DNA of 64,000 bases from Pseudonocardia sp. 73-21 (GTDB taxonomy: Bacteria > Actinomycetota > Actinomycetes > Mycobacteriales > Pseudonocardiaceae). How positions within the stretch are numbered: position 1 is the stretch's first letter; every line of letters begins with the position of its first letter. Positions 34,430 to 44,494 of the stretch are shown here, piece by piece. Both the position numbers and the translations under genes were made by a program. The stretch is from NCBI RefSeq assembly GCF_001899645.1, contig NZ_MKVV01000059.1:1-64000 (forward strand), read 5' to 3'. Under the pieces are notes generated by a model. The model did not search any database. It worked only from the letters and a program-made list of their open reading frames with translations, and was not told where the DNA came from.

Positions 34430-35457
34430 GCCAGCTCGGCTCGCAGCAGCTGCGCGGCGTCGCTCATGGCTCGCATCTTGCCCTCCGCGGATGCGCGGGG
34501 CAGGTACTTCATCCCGCAGTCGGTGGCGAGGACGACCTGCCCCGGCGGGATGCGGTCGAACGCGCGACGGGTGCGGGCGGCCACCTCCTCCGCGGTCTCG
34601 ATCTCCGGCGTGGACAGGTCGATCACCCCGAGGATGATCGTCTTGTCGGTCAGGTCGGAGAGCACCTCGAGGTCCAGGCCGGACTGGGCGGTCTCGATCG
34701 AGATCTGGTCCACCGGGCAGCCGGCGAGCTCGGGCAGGAACGAGTAGCCCTCCGGCCGCTCGTGGATGATCGCGGCGTAGCCGAAGCAGATGTGCACGGC
34801 GGTGGTGCCGGTGACGCCCTCCAGCGCCGCGTTCAGCGCGGCGAGGCCGTAGGCGCGGGCGGCGTCGGGACGGGCCTGCATGTAGGGCTCGTCGATCTGG
34901 ACGATGTCGGCACCCGCGGCGTGCAGGTCCCGGATCTCGGCGTTGACGGCCACCGCGTAGGCCATCGCGGCCGCCTCGGCGTCCGGGTAGTGGTCGTTCT
35001 GCGCCTGCTGGCTCATGGTGAACGGGCCGGGCACCGTCATCTTGATCGTGCGGTCGGTGTGGGCGCGCAGGAACCGCAGGTCGTCGACCTGCACCGGGTG
35101 CGGCCGAGCGATGGGGCCGGTGATGCGCGGCACCGGGTTGGGGTGGCCGCTGCGGTCCAGCGCGACGCCGGGGTTGTCGACGTCCACGCCGTCCAGGGCG
35201 GTGGCGAAGTGGTTGGAGTAGCTCTCCCGGCGGATCTCGCCGTCGGTGATGATGTCGAGCCCGGCGTCCTCCTGCGCGCGGATGGCGAGCAGGGTGGCGT
35301 CGTCCTGGGCCTGCGCGAGGAACTCCGGGTCGACGCGCCACAGCTCCGTCGCCCGGACGCGGGGCGGGAAGCGGCCGGCGAGCCTGGAGCGGTCGATGAG
35401 CCAGTCGGGCTGGGCGTAGCTGCCGACGAGCGAGGTCGGGAGCAGCGGCGTGGCCAT
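34426..35457 (-). CDS. MetE-like (cobalamin-independent methionine synthase C-domain) protein
   Basis: A 343-aa single-domain TIM barrel of the MetE C-terminal type. The zinc ligands of the family are present: His and Cys in TTAVHICFGY, and a later Cys in VVLATDCGMK. The N-terminal domain of full MetE (about 760 aa) is absent. Stand-alone members include methyltransferases and epoxyalkane:coenzyme M transferases, where the zinc activates a thiol. Its place between a ring-cleavage dioxygenase (1 bp upstream of its start) and a pucR gene points to a catabolic, not a biosynthetic, role, perhaps thiol addition or demethylation. Confidence 0.88.
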   Translation of the reverse strand: MATPLLPTSLVGSYAQPDWLIDRSRLAGRFPPRVRATELWRVDPEFLAQAQDDATLLAIRAQEDAGLDIITDGEIRRESYSNHFATALDGVDVDNPGVALDRSGHPNPVPRITGPIARPHPVQVDDLRFLRAHTDRTIKMTVPGPFTMSQQAQNDHYPDAEAAAMAYAVAVNAEIRDLHAAGADIVQIDEPYMQARPDAARAYGLAALNAALEGVTGTTAVHICFGYAAIIHERPEGYSFLPELAGCPVDQISIETAQSGLDLEVLSDLTDKTIILGVIDLSTPEIETAEEVAARTRRAFDRIPPGQVVLATDCGMKYLPRASAEGKMRAMSDAAQLLRAELA

Positions 35458-35458
35458 G

Positions 35459-36319
35459 TCAGCCCACCGGCTGGAGGACGAAGTCGTACCGGGCCTCGAG
35501 CCACGGCACCGCGGAGCTGCCCCCGTCGGGGGTCGGGCCCGGCTCGCGCTCGGTGAACGCGACCACCAGCTCGGGCTTCGTGCCGAACACCACGTCGGAG
35601 TCGAGGTACTGAGCGCCCTCCCGGAACAGGTGCGTGATCAGCGGCTCGTACCCGGGCACGTTGAGCAGGAAGTGCACGTGGGCGGGGCGGTAGTGGCTGA
35701 TCGCGGTGCGGCTGATCAGCTCACCGACCGGGCCGTCCATCGGGATCGCGTAGCCCTTCGGGGCGATCGTGCGCACGCAGTACGCGCCGTCGCCGCGGGC
35801 GGTGTACTTCGCGCGCAGCCGGGCCTCGTCGACGGGGAGCTGGGCCTCGTAGGCGCCGTCGTCGTCGGCCTGCCACACGTCGAGCACCGCACCGCCGACG
35901 GGCGTGCCGTCCAGTCCCCGGACCGTGCCGTGGACGTAGAGCGGGACGCCCGGCAGCCCCTGCGACATGTCGGCCCCGAACTCCAGCTCGGGCGATCCGG
36001 CGATGTGGAACGGGCCGAGCACCGTGGCGGGGGTCGCCGCGGCGTCCAGGTCGTGGTTCATCGAGACGACCAGCATCGAGAGCCCGAGCACGTCGGAGGC
36101 GAGGATGAACTCCTCGCGCTTGTCGTCGCTGATCTGCCCGGTGGCGGTCAGCCACTGCACGGCCGCCATCCACTCGGCCTCGGTGAGCCGGACCTCGCGG
36201 GCGAAGTCGTGCAGGTGGCGGACCAGCGCCGTCAGGACCTCCCCGGTGCGCGGGTCCTTGGCGGTGGCCCAGCGCGACACGGCCAGGTCGGTGATGGTGT
36301 CCTCGGTGACGGCGTCCAT
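35459..36319 (-). CDS. Intradiol ring-cleavage dioxygenase (catechol/hydroxyquinol 1,2-type)
   Basis: A 286-aa non-haem Fe(III) dioxygenase with the helical Dioxygenase_N domain (residues 10-95) and the catalytic beta-sandwich. The iron ligands are seen as the two tyrosines in DDDGAYEAQ and PKGYAIPMDG and the two histidines in HYRPAHVHFLLNV. Length and N-domain fit the catechol/hydroxyquinol 1,2-dioxygenase group rather than protocatechuate 3,4-dioxygenase. It opens an aromatic ring between two adjacent hydroxyls to give a cis,cis-muconate or maleylacetate-like product. No muconate cycloisomerase or maleylacetate reductase is in the window. It starts 1 bp after the lyase stop. Confidence 0.93.
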   Translation of the reverse strand: MDAVTEDTITDLAVSRWATAKDPRTGEVLTALVRHLHDFAREVRLTEAEWMAAVQWLTATGQISDDKREEFILASDVLGLSMLVVSMNHDLDAAATPATVLGPFHIAGSPELEFGADMSQGLPGVPLYVHGTVRGLDGTPVGGAVLDVWQADDDGAYEAQLPVDEARLRAKYTARGDGAYCVRTIAPKGYAIPMDGPVGELISRTAISHYRPAHVHFLLNVPGYEPLITHLFREGAQYLDSDVVFGTKPELVVAFTEREPGPTPDGGSSAVPWLEARYDFVLQPVG

Positions 36320-36320
36320 G

Positions 36321-37112
36321 TCAGCTCCCTCGGTAGGGGTCGGGGTCGACGGACCGGTTGTTCAGGTCCACCGACAGGAAGATGTCGTTGCCGACGGGAT
36401 GGCGCAGCTCCTCGGCGAGCTGCCCGATCAGCCCGGCGGTGCGGGCGAGCAGGGCGAACCCTCGCAGCAGTTCCAGGGGCAGCCCGAGATCGGCCAGCGC
36501 GGCCCCGCAGACGCCGGCGCCGTTGAGCGGCAACGTCCTGCCGAGCACCTGGGGATGCACGCGGCCGATGGCGGCGAACAGCTCCAGGTGCGGGCCCCGC
36601 AGGCCCTCCTCCTCGGCGATCGCGAACAACCGGGGTGTGCGGGGGTCGCCGTTCTTGTGCACGTGGTGGCCGAGGCCGGGCACGAACCTCTTCGCCGCCC
36701 GTTGCGCGGTGACGGTCTCCAGCGCGAGGGCGTCCCAGCCGGCGTCGTCGGTCGGGGTCCCGGCGGAGGCGAGCACCTCGTGCAGGAACCGCCCGCAGTC
36801 CTCCGTCACGCCGAGGAACCGTGACCCTCCGCCCAGCAACCCGGCCGCGAGCGCGCCCTGCACGGAGTCCGGCGCCGAGAGGTAGGTCAGGCGCGTGACG
36901 ATGGCCGTGGGGGTGAAGCCGTGGTCGGCCAGGGCGGCCAGCACGGCCTCGAACACCCTGGTCTCGCCCGTGGACGGGCGGCGCTGGGTGGCCAGCCAGA
37001 ACGCCAGCTCCCCGAACCCGACCGTCCCCATCACGTCCTCGGCGAGGTCGTGGCCGAGCAGCGTGATCGTGTCCAGCGACGAAGCCCCGAGCGCGGTGGG
37101 GTAGTCAGGCAT
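36321..37112 (-). CDS. Citryl-CoA lyase-like protein (citrate synthase family)
   Basis: A 263-aa short member of the citrate-synthase fold, about 150 residues shorter than citrate synthase, as in citryl-CoA lyases. The catalytic-site segment RFVPGLGHHVHKNGDPRTPR carries the His and Arg of the family, and NGAGVCGAALADLGLPLELL matches the N-G-x-x-G-x-x-A-A stretch. Such enzymes cleave a 3-hydroxy-tricarboxylyl-CoA to acetyl-CoA plus a 2-oxoacid in a retro-Claisen/aldol reaction. The ATG at 37112 overlaps the CoA-transferase stop by 8 bp (ATGCCTGA), so its likely substrate is the CoA thioester made by that neighbour. Confidence 0.88.
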   Translation of the reverse strand: MPDYPTALGASSLDTITLLGHDLAEDVMGTVGFGELAFWLATQRRPSTGETRVFEAVLAALADHGFTPTAIVTRLTYLSAPDSVQGALAAGLLGGGSRFLGVTEDCGRFLHEVLASAGTPTDDAGWDALALETVTAQRAAKRFVPGLGHHVHKNGDPRTPRLFAIAEEEGLRGPHLELFAAIGRVHPQVLGRTLPLNGAGVCGAALADLGLPLELLRGFALLARTAGLIGQLAEELRHPVGNDIFLSVDLNNRSVDPDPYRGS

Positions 37113-38259
37113 TGTCAGCCAGCCATTTCCGCAGCTCCGCACCGTGCTCGTCGAGCTCGGGCGGGGGCAGCGCGTAGTCGACGGGGGTGGCGGAGAAGCG
37201 GATCGGGTGCCGCGTCGTCGGCACGGCACGCTCACCTTCGCCGACCTCGACCACCGGGTCCAGCTCGAACTTCTCGGCCATCGCGAACCCGCCGTCGATC
37301 GTGTTGATCGGGCCGCACGGCACGCCCGCCTCGACGAGCAGGTCGAACCACTCCGCCGCACCGCGGGTGACGAGCCGGTCGGTCAGGATCGGGCGCAGCT
37401 CCTCCCGGTTCCGCGTGCGGTCGGCGTTGCGTGCGAACCGCGGGTCGTCGGCGATCTCGGGGATCCCCAGCACGACGCAGAGCTTGCGGAACTGGCCGTC
37501 GTTGGCCGCGGCCACGATGAGGTCGTTGTCGGCGGTGGGCAGCGGCTCGTACGGGAACACGCTGGGGTGCGCGTTGCCCATGCGCAGCGGCACCACCCCG
37601 CCCGCGACGTAGGCGGAGCTGTGGTTGACCAGCCCCGTCAGCGCCGACGACAGCAGGTTGACCTCCACGTGCTGGCCCTCGCCGGTGGCGTCGCGGTGGC
37701 GCAGCGCGGCGAGGATGCCGATCACGGCGTGGTTGCCCGCCATCACGTCGAACACCGAGATCCCGGCGCGGTAGGGCGGCCCGTCCGGGTCGCCGGTGAG
37801 GCTCATCAGGCCCGAGATCGCCTGCACCATGAGGTCGTAGCCCGGCACCTTCGCCCCGGCACCGGCCCCGAAACCGCTGATCGACGCGTAGACGACGCCG
37901 GGGTTCGCCGCGTGGACCGCGTCGAAGTCGAGCCCGTACTTCGCGAGGCCGCCGGGTTTGAAGTTCTCGATGACGACGTCGGCGCGGCGGGCCAGTTCCC
38001 GGCCCGTCGCGGCGTCGGCGTCGTCGCGCAGGTCGAGCGCGATCGACCGCTTCCCGCGGTTGACGCCGAGGTAGTACGTGGACACCTCACCGCGCACCGG
38101 GGGCATCCAGGTGCGCGTCTCGTCGCCGTGGGGCCCCTCGACCTTGACGACGTCGGCGCCCATGTCGGCCAGCAACATCGTGGCGTACGGGCCGGCGAGC
38201 ACGCGGGAGAAGTCCGCGACCAGCAGCCCGGCCAGCGGTCCCGTCCGGGGATCAGCCAC
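37105..38259 (-). CDS. CaiB/BaiF family CoA-transferase
   Basis: A 384-aa class III CoA-transferase. The N-terminal GLLVADFSRVLAGPYATMLL and ADMGADVVKVEGPHGDETR and the middle GYDLMVQAISGLMSLTGDPD, with the Asp that forms the aspartyl-CoA intermediate, are diagnostic; RAGISVFDVMAGNHAVIGIL follows. It moves CoA from a donor such as succinyl-CoA to a carboxylic acid. GTG start overlaps the amidohydrolase stop by 8 bp (GTGGCTGA); the downstream gene is a citryl-CoA lyase homologue, so the pair should activate and then split a polycarboxylic acid. Confidence 0.93.
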   Translation of the reverse strand: MADPRTGPLAGLLVADFSRVLAGPYATMLLADMGADVVKVEGPHGDETRTWMPPVRGEVSTYYLGVNRGKRSIALDLRDDADAATGRELARRADVVIENFKPGGLAKYGLDFDAVHAANPGVVYASISGFGAGAGAKVPGYDLMVQAISGLMSLTGDPDGPPYRAGISVFDVMAGNHAVIGILAALRHRDATGEGQHVEVNLLSSALTGLVNHSSAYVAGGVVPLRMGNAHPSVFPYEPLPTADNDLIVAAANDGQFRKLCVVLGIPEIADDPRFARNADRTRNREELRPILTDRLVTRGAAEWFDLLVEAGVPCGPINTIDGGFAMAEKFELDPVVEVGEGERAVPTTRHPIRFSATPVDYALPPPELDEHGAELRKWLADNA

Positions 38260-39670
38260 CGTGCGTGCTCTCGCTCTTGTAGTCGGTGTAGGTGTAGGGG
38301 TTGTCGAGCACCTCGGCCGTGGGCACGTCCGGGTTCATGCCCTTCTCCCAGGCCTCGTCCCCGAGCGACCTGCGCAGGTGCTCCACCGTCCGATCGACTC
38401 CTGTGCGGGCCGCGGGCAGGTCGACGTCGACGAGCTTGTGGTCGCGCTTCACGATCCGCCCGTTCACCAGCACGGTGTGCACGTCGCCGCGCTGGGCCTG
38501 GAACGCGACGTGGCCGTGCGGGTTGAGCAGCGGGAACATCACCGGCGAGGCGTCGTTCTTGATCAGCACGACGTCGGCCTTCTTGCCCACCTCGAGGCTG
38601 CCGAGATCGGTCTCGCGGCCCAGCGCGCGGGCGCCGCCGCGGGTGGCCCATTCCACCACCTGCTCGGCGCGCAGCGACGCGTGCGTGACGGTGTCGCCCG
38701 TGGCGTGCGCCTTCATGTGCTCGCGGGAGCGGTCGGCGCCCAGCGTGCTGCGCATCGCGGAGAACAGATCGCCGCTCCACCACACCGAGGTGTCCATCGA
38801 CAGCGAGACCGGGATGCCGTGGGCCCGGATCGCCCACGTGGGTGGGTAGCCCTGGCCGGCGCTCTGCTCGCTCTCGGTGGAGACGGAGATCGAGCCGCCC
38901 GTCGCGGCGATGCGGTGGTAGGAGTCGGCCGACAGCGACGCCGCGTGCACGTAGACCGTCTCCGGGGTCATGAAGCCGTGGTCGTGCATGAGCCGGATGC
39001 CGTCGTCGCCGGTGGCGCCCCAGACCCCGGCGTGCGTGGTGACCGGCACGCCGAGCTCGCGGGCCACCTCGAACGCGGGCTTCTCCGGGAACGCCGGGTC
39101 GCCGGTGACGTCGAAGGCGAGCTGCAGGTCGAGCTTGCCGCCGCCGGTGCGGCGGGAGACGAAGTCGCGGAACTCCGGCGTGGCCGTCCAGTTCGCGGGG
39201 GCGTCCTGGATGTTGCCGTAGGCCAGCACGAACCGGCCGGGCACCGCCTCGAGCGCGTCGACGGCGGCGTCGGCGTGCTGGGTGGTCTGCAGCCCGTGCG
39301 ACCAGTCGACCGTGGTGGTGACGCCGGCGTCGATCGCCTCGATGGCGCTGAGCAGGTTGCCCGCGTAGACGTCCTCGGGGCGGAACGTCCTGCCCCACTC
39401 CAGGTAGTACCAGACGAAGTACTGCGTGAGCGTCCAGTCGGCGCCGTAGCCGCGCATGGCGGTCTGCCACATGTGCCGGTGGGTGTCGATCATGCCCGGC
39501 ATCACGATGCCGCCCGTCGCATCGATCTCGACGGCGCCCTCCGGCACGGCCAGCCGCGGCCCGATCGCCGCGATCCGGTCGTCGACGACCAGCACGTCGT
39601 GGCCGGTGAGCACGCTCCGGCGCTCGTCGACCGTCAGGACGGTGCCTCCGCGGAGGACGACAGAACCCAT
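38252..39670 (-). CDS. Amidohydrolase-family metal-dependent deaminase/hydrolase
   Basis: A 472-aa TIM-barrel metalloenzyme. Metal ligands are visible as H-x-H in PGMIDTHRHMWQT (residues about 59-61), His in VPVTTHAGVWG, His in TVYVHAASLS and Asp in VSLSMDTSVWW. The closest families are the TRZ/ATZ-type amidohydrolases that deaminate or dechlorinate N-heterocycles and the S-adenosylhomocysteine/guanine deaminases. A GGAG precedes the ATG at 39670. First structural gene of the operon, read after iclR, with an operator-like repeat at 39698-39713 just upstream. It probably removes an amine or opens an amide/lactam at the head of the pathway. Confidence 0.9.
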   Translation of the reverse strand: MGSVVLRGGTVLTVDERRSVLTGHDVLVVDDRIAAIGPRLAVPEGAVEIDATGGIVMPGMIDTHRHMWQTAMRGYGADWTLTQYFVWYYLEWGRTFRPEDVYAGNLLSAIEAIDAGVTTTVDWSHGLQTTQHADAAVDALEAVPGRFVLAYGNIQDAPANWTATPEFRDFVSRRTGGGKLDLQLAFDVTGDPAFPEKPAFEVARELGVPVTTHAGVWGATGDDGIRLMHDHGFMTPETVYVHAASLSADSYHRIAATGGSISVSTESEQSAGQGYPPTWAIRAHGIPVSLSMDTSVWWSGDLFSAMRSTLGADRSREHMKAHATGDTVTHASLRAEQVVEWATRGGARALGRETDLGSLEVGKKADVVLIKNDASPVMFPLLNPHGHVAFQAQRGDVHTVLVNGRIVKRDHKLVDVDLPAARTGVDRTVEHLRRSLGDEAWEKGMNPDVPTAEVLDNPYTYTDYKSESTHGG

Positions 39671-40566
39671 GAGACCGCTCCTCGGGATGTCCGCTCGCCG
39701 GACAACTGTCCGGTCAACGGAGTCTTGGCCATCGGGCCGGGGCCGTCAACCCCGCAGTCCGGTCGGGAGGCCATCGTGTGCGGCACCGTGTCGAGCCGCG
39801 CGAAGTCGGCGCTGATCTCGCCCGCGGCCTGCAGCAGCAGCGGGAGGTGGTCGCTCAGCAGGCGCTCGACCGGGGTCTCGGCGGCGTGGCAGTTGACGTT
39901 GATGCCGGCGATCACGCGGCCGTTCCCGTCGCGCAGGGGGGCGGCGACCGACCGGATGCCGAGGGTGAGCTGCTCGTCGGTGAGCGCCCAGCCCCGGGCC
40001 CGCACCTCGCGCAGCTCGGCGTCGCGCTCGGCCCGGTCGGGCTGCCAGCGCGGGGTCAACCCGGACCGCGTGGGCTGGGCGAGCACCGCATCCAGCTCGG
40101 CCGCCGTCATCGCCGCGAGCTGCACCTTTCCCAGCGAGGTCGGCAGGGCGGGGAAGCGGGTGCCGATCTCCACGGCCAACGACACGATCTTCGGCACGGC
40201 GACGCGTGCGACGTAGACGATGTCGGAGCCGTCGAGCTGGGCGATGGAGCAGGACTCGTTCGTGCGGGCGACGAGGCGTTCCATGTGCGGGCGCGCGACG
40301 TCCCACAGCCCCATCGACCGCACGTACGCGACACCCAGCTCCAGTACGCGAGGGGTGAGCGAGAAGCCGTGCTCGCCCTGGCGGACGTAGCCGAGCTCGG
40401 CGAGCGTCAGCAGGATCCGCCGGGCCGTCGGCCGGGCCAGGTCCGCGGCCGTCGCGACGTCGCTCAGCGACATCGCGGGGCGGTGCGGGCGGAACGCGCG
40501 GATCACGTCCAGGCCGCGGGCCAGCGCCTCGATGAAGTCCGGACCGGTGTCGGGACGGGGTGCCAT
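39634..40566 (-). CDS. IclR-family transcriptional regulator
   Basis: A 310-aa regulator. The winged helix-turn-helix is at residues 12-75 (LDVIRAFRPHRPAMSLSDVA, TAADLARPTARRILLTLAEL), and the IclR effector domain is at 85-255 (YVARVAVPKIVSLAVEIGTR; GWALTDEQLTLGIRSVAAPL). IclR proteins usually end near residue 255-260; here the frame runs about 50 residues further with a non-conserved tail, overlapping the start of the amidohydrolase gene by 37 bp. PcaR/PobR-type members of this family govern aromatic catabolism, which fits the operon it precedes. Confidence 0.9.
   Translation of the reverse strand: MAPRPDTGPDFIEALARGLDVIRAFRPHRPAMSLSDVATAADLARPTARRILLTLAELGYVRQGEHGFSLTPRVLELGVAYVRSMGLWDVARPHMERLVARTNESCSIAQLDGSDIVYVARVAVPKIVSLAVEIGTRFPALPTSLGKVQLAAMTAAELDAVLAQPTRSGLTPRWQPDRAERDAELREVRARGWALTDEQLTLGIRSVAAPLRDGNGRVIAGINVNCHAAETPVERLLSDHLPLLLQAAGEISADFARLDTVPHTMASRPDCGVDGPGPMAKTPLTGQLSGERTSRGAVSWVLSSSAEAPS
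39698..39713. promoter_or_regulatory. IclR operator candidate
   Basis: CCGGACA-AC-TGTCCGG is a perfect 7-bp inverted repeat 28 bp upstream of the amidohydrolase start, inside the last codons of the iclR reading frame. Its core GGACAACTGTCC matches the loop region of the hairpin upstream of iclR (GGACGATTGTCC) at 10 of 12 bases, which suggests one regulator binds both. Confidence 0.5.
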
Positions 40567-40588
40567 GCCGGACAGAGTAGAGGCACCG

Positions 40589-40624
40589 GAGCCGACCGGC
40601 GGACGATTGTCCGCCGGTCGGCTC
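40589..40624. terminator. Strong hairpin between katG and iclR
   Basis: Two perfect 16-bp arms, GAGCCGACCGGCGGAC (40589-40604) and GTCCGCCGGTCGGCTC (40609-40624), with the 4-base loop GATT. Lying 20 bp after the katG stop on the minus strand, it suits a katG terminator, though without a T-run on the expected side. The apex GGACGATTGTCC resembles the operator upstream of the amidohydrolase gene, so it may double as the iclR operator (23 bp from the iclR start). Confidence 0.7.
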
Positions 40625-40643
40625 GGTGTGGGTTACAGCAGGA

Positions 40644-42908
<2,265 letters not shown>

Positions 42909-43349
42909 TCAGGCACTGCGTGTGGCGGATGTGGTGGAGCAGTCGGGGCACAGGCCCCAGTACACGACCTCGGCCTCGTCGATCGTGAAGCCGTGGTCGT
43001 TGGACGCGGTGAGGCAGGGGGTGTCACCGGCGGCGCAATCGACGTCGCCGATGGCTCCGCACGACCGGCAGACGACGTGGTGGTGGTTGTCGGCGACCCG
43101 TGACTCGTAGCGTGCCAGGGAGCCCGACGGCTGGATGCGCCGTACCAGGCCGGCCGTGGTGAGCGCCCGGAGCACGTCGTAGACGGCCTGGTGGGACACG
43201 TCACCGAGGTTCGCACGGACGGCACCGATGATCGAGTCGGTGTCGGCGTGCGGACGGTCGTGCACCGCCGCGAGAACGGCCAGCCGGGGACGCGTCACGC
43301 GCAGGGCGGCCCCCCGCAGCATGCTCTCGAAGTCCGGTGGTGTCGGCAC
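42909..43349 (-). CDS. furA: Fur-family peroxide/iron regulator (FurA/CatR type)
   Basis: A 146-aa Fur homologue with a GTG start at 43349. The winged-helix DNA-binding part is residues 1-80 (RVTRPRLAVLAAVHDRPHAD, DVSHQAVYDVLRALTTAGLV). The metal-binding part includes DNHHHVVCRSCGAIGDVDCA and a C-terminal CPDC. FurA in mycobacteria and CatR in Streptomyces repress the furA-katG operon and lose repression under peroxide stress; the same arrangement is present. A TTGACC sequence on the minus strand near 43380 could be the -35 box of the operon promoter. Confidence 0.93.
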   Translation of the reverse strand: MPTPPDFESMLRGAALRVTRPRLAVLAAVHDRPHADTDSIIGAVRANLGDVSHQAVYDVLRALTTAGLVRRIQPSGSLARYESRVADNHHHVVCRSCGAIGDVDCAAGDTPCLTASNDHGFTIDEAEVVYWGLCPDCSTTSATRSA

Positions 43350-43534
43350 GCCCGCAGTGTGTCCCCTTATCTGGAATCGGTCAAGAATCCCTCTGTCTCA
43401 TCGCGAGACACGATCGGGACGGAGTGCGGGCGGACCGGCACGAACGACGCGACCGGCGCCCGGGACGGGGCCCGGCACGGGATGGTCGGCGGGTACGTCG
43501 TCGTCCCGTCGGGCACCGGGCTGGTCGGCGGCCT

Positions 43535-44055
43535 CTACGGCCCGGCGACGTACGCGCCCCGGGCCCGAACCGGTACGGCGCCGACCCCCGGCTGGTGCCG
43601 GCGGGCCAGAGCGGCCAGTTCCGGCAGGTCGCGGGCGAGCACGTCGTCCTCGGACCCGACGGCGCTGCCCTCGGCGGCGGCCCCGAGCCAGACCTCCCCG
43701 GTCGCGCCGTCGATCGTGATGAGGTCGCCCGCGCGGAACAGCACCTCGCCGCGCTCGTCGCGGAAGTCGCCGTAGGGCCCGTCGGCGCCGGTGGCGGGGT
43801 GGCGGGTGAACACCACGCCGGTGCCGGACGCGCCGTCGAGGTTGCCGAACACCATCGCCTGGACGTTCACGGCCGTGCCGAGGTCGTCGGGGATGCCCTC
43901 GTGGGTGCGGTAGGCGCGGGCCCGGGGGCTGTCCCAGCTGCGGAAGACGGCCTCGACGGCGCCGCGGAGCTGGTCGTGGGGTCGTCCGGGATGTCCGTGG
44001 CGGCCTTGATCTCCGCGACCCGCGCCCGCAGGCCGTCGACGTCGGTGGTGCGCGG
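43535..44055 (-). pseudogene. Pyruvate phosphate dikinase fragment
   Basis: On the minus strand the sequence reads DVDGLRARVAEIKAATDIPD, then after a frame change HDQLRGAVEAVFRSWDSPRA and RAYRTHEGIPDDLGTAVNVQ, and then AMVFGNLDGASGTGVVFTRH PATGADGPYGDFR. These are the ATP-grasp region of PPDK. After GDFR a block is missing and the frame jumps to RGEVLFRAGDLITIDGATGE VWLG, from the edge of the phosphohistidine domain. Frameshift plus deletions leave about 150 of about 880 residues. Origin unclear; the piece adjoins an SDR fragment and a PEP-mobile fragment. Confidence 0.7.
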
Positions 44056-44059
44056 AAGT

Positions 44060-44220
44060 CCGCGAGGATCGGCGTCTCGACCGGGCCGGGGCTCACGCAG
44101 TTGCTGCGGATGCCGCGCGGCAGCAGCCGGGCGGCGAGCTCCAGGCCGTAGCGGTGCACGAGCTGCTTAGACAGCTGGTAGGCGGTGGGCCCGTCCAGGT
44201 CGGCGGCCCAGGTGAGCAGC
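44060..44220 (-). pseudogene. Short-chain dehydrogenase C-terminal fragment
   Basis: The minus strand reads LLTWAADLDGPTAYQLSKQL, then VHRYGLELAARLLPRGIRSN and CVSPGPVETPILADFR. This is the segment of a classical SDR with Y-x-x-x-K (YQLSK) and the N-x-x-x-P-G-P-V-E-T-P-I-L motif. The N-terminal NAD-binding half and the end are missing, and it joins the PPDK fragment directly at about 44057. Confidence 0.65.
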
Positions 44221-44221
44221 T

Positions 44222-44494
44222 CCTGCCGACCCGAACGACCCGTCGGCGCTGGAGCCCGGCGAGATCCTGGTCGCGCCGATCACCGACCCGTCCTGGACGC
44301 CGCTGCTCGTCGCCGCGGGTGCCGTCGTCGTCGACGTCGGAGCGCCGTTCTCGCACGCGGCGATCGTCAGCCGCGAGCTCGGCATCCCGTGCGTCGTCTC
44401 CGCCACCGACGCCACAGGGCGCATCCCCGACGGCGCCCTGATCGAGGTGGATGGCACCACGGCCACCGTCACGATCGTAGAATCGCCGTCATGA
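44222..44494 (+). pseudogene. PEP-utilising enzyme mobile-domain fragment
   Basis: The plus strand reads DPSALEPGEILVAPITDPSW, TPLLVAAGAVVVDVGAPFSH and AAIVSRELGIPCVVSATDAT, ending GTTATVTIVESPS and TGA at 44492. This is the swivelling phosphohistidine domain at the C-terminus of PEP synthase/rifampin phosphotransferase-like enzymes; the His of PFSHAAIVSREL is the phosphorylated residue. No start or upstream domains exist. Its stop overlaps the next ATG in ATGA, so this ancestral gene was once coupled to the monooxygenase-like gene. Confidence 0.7.
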
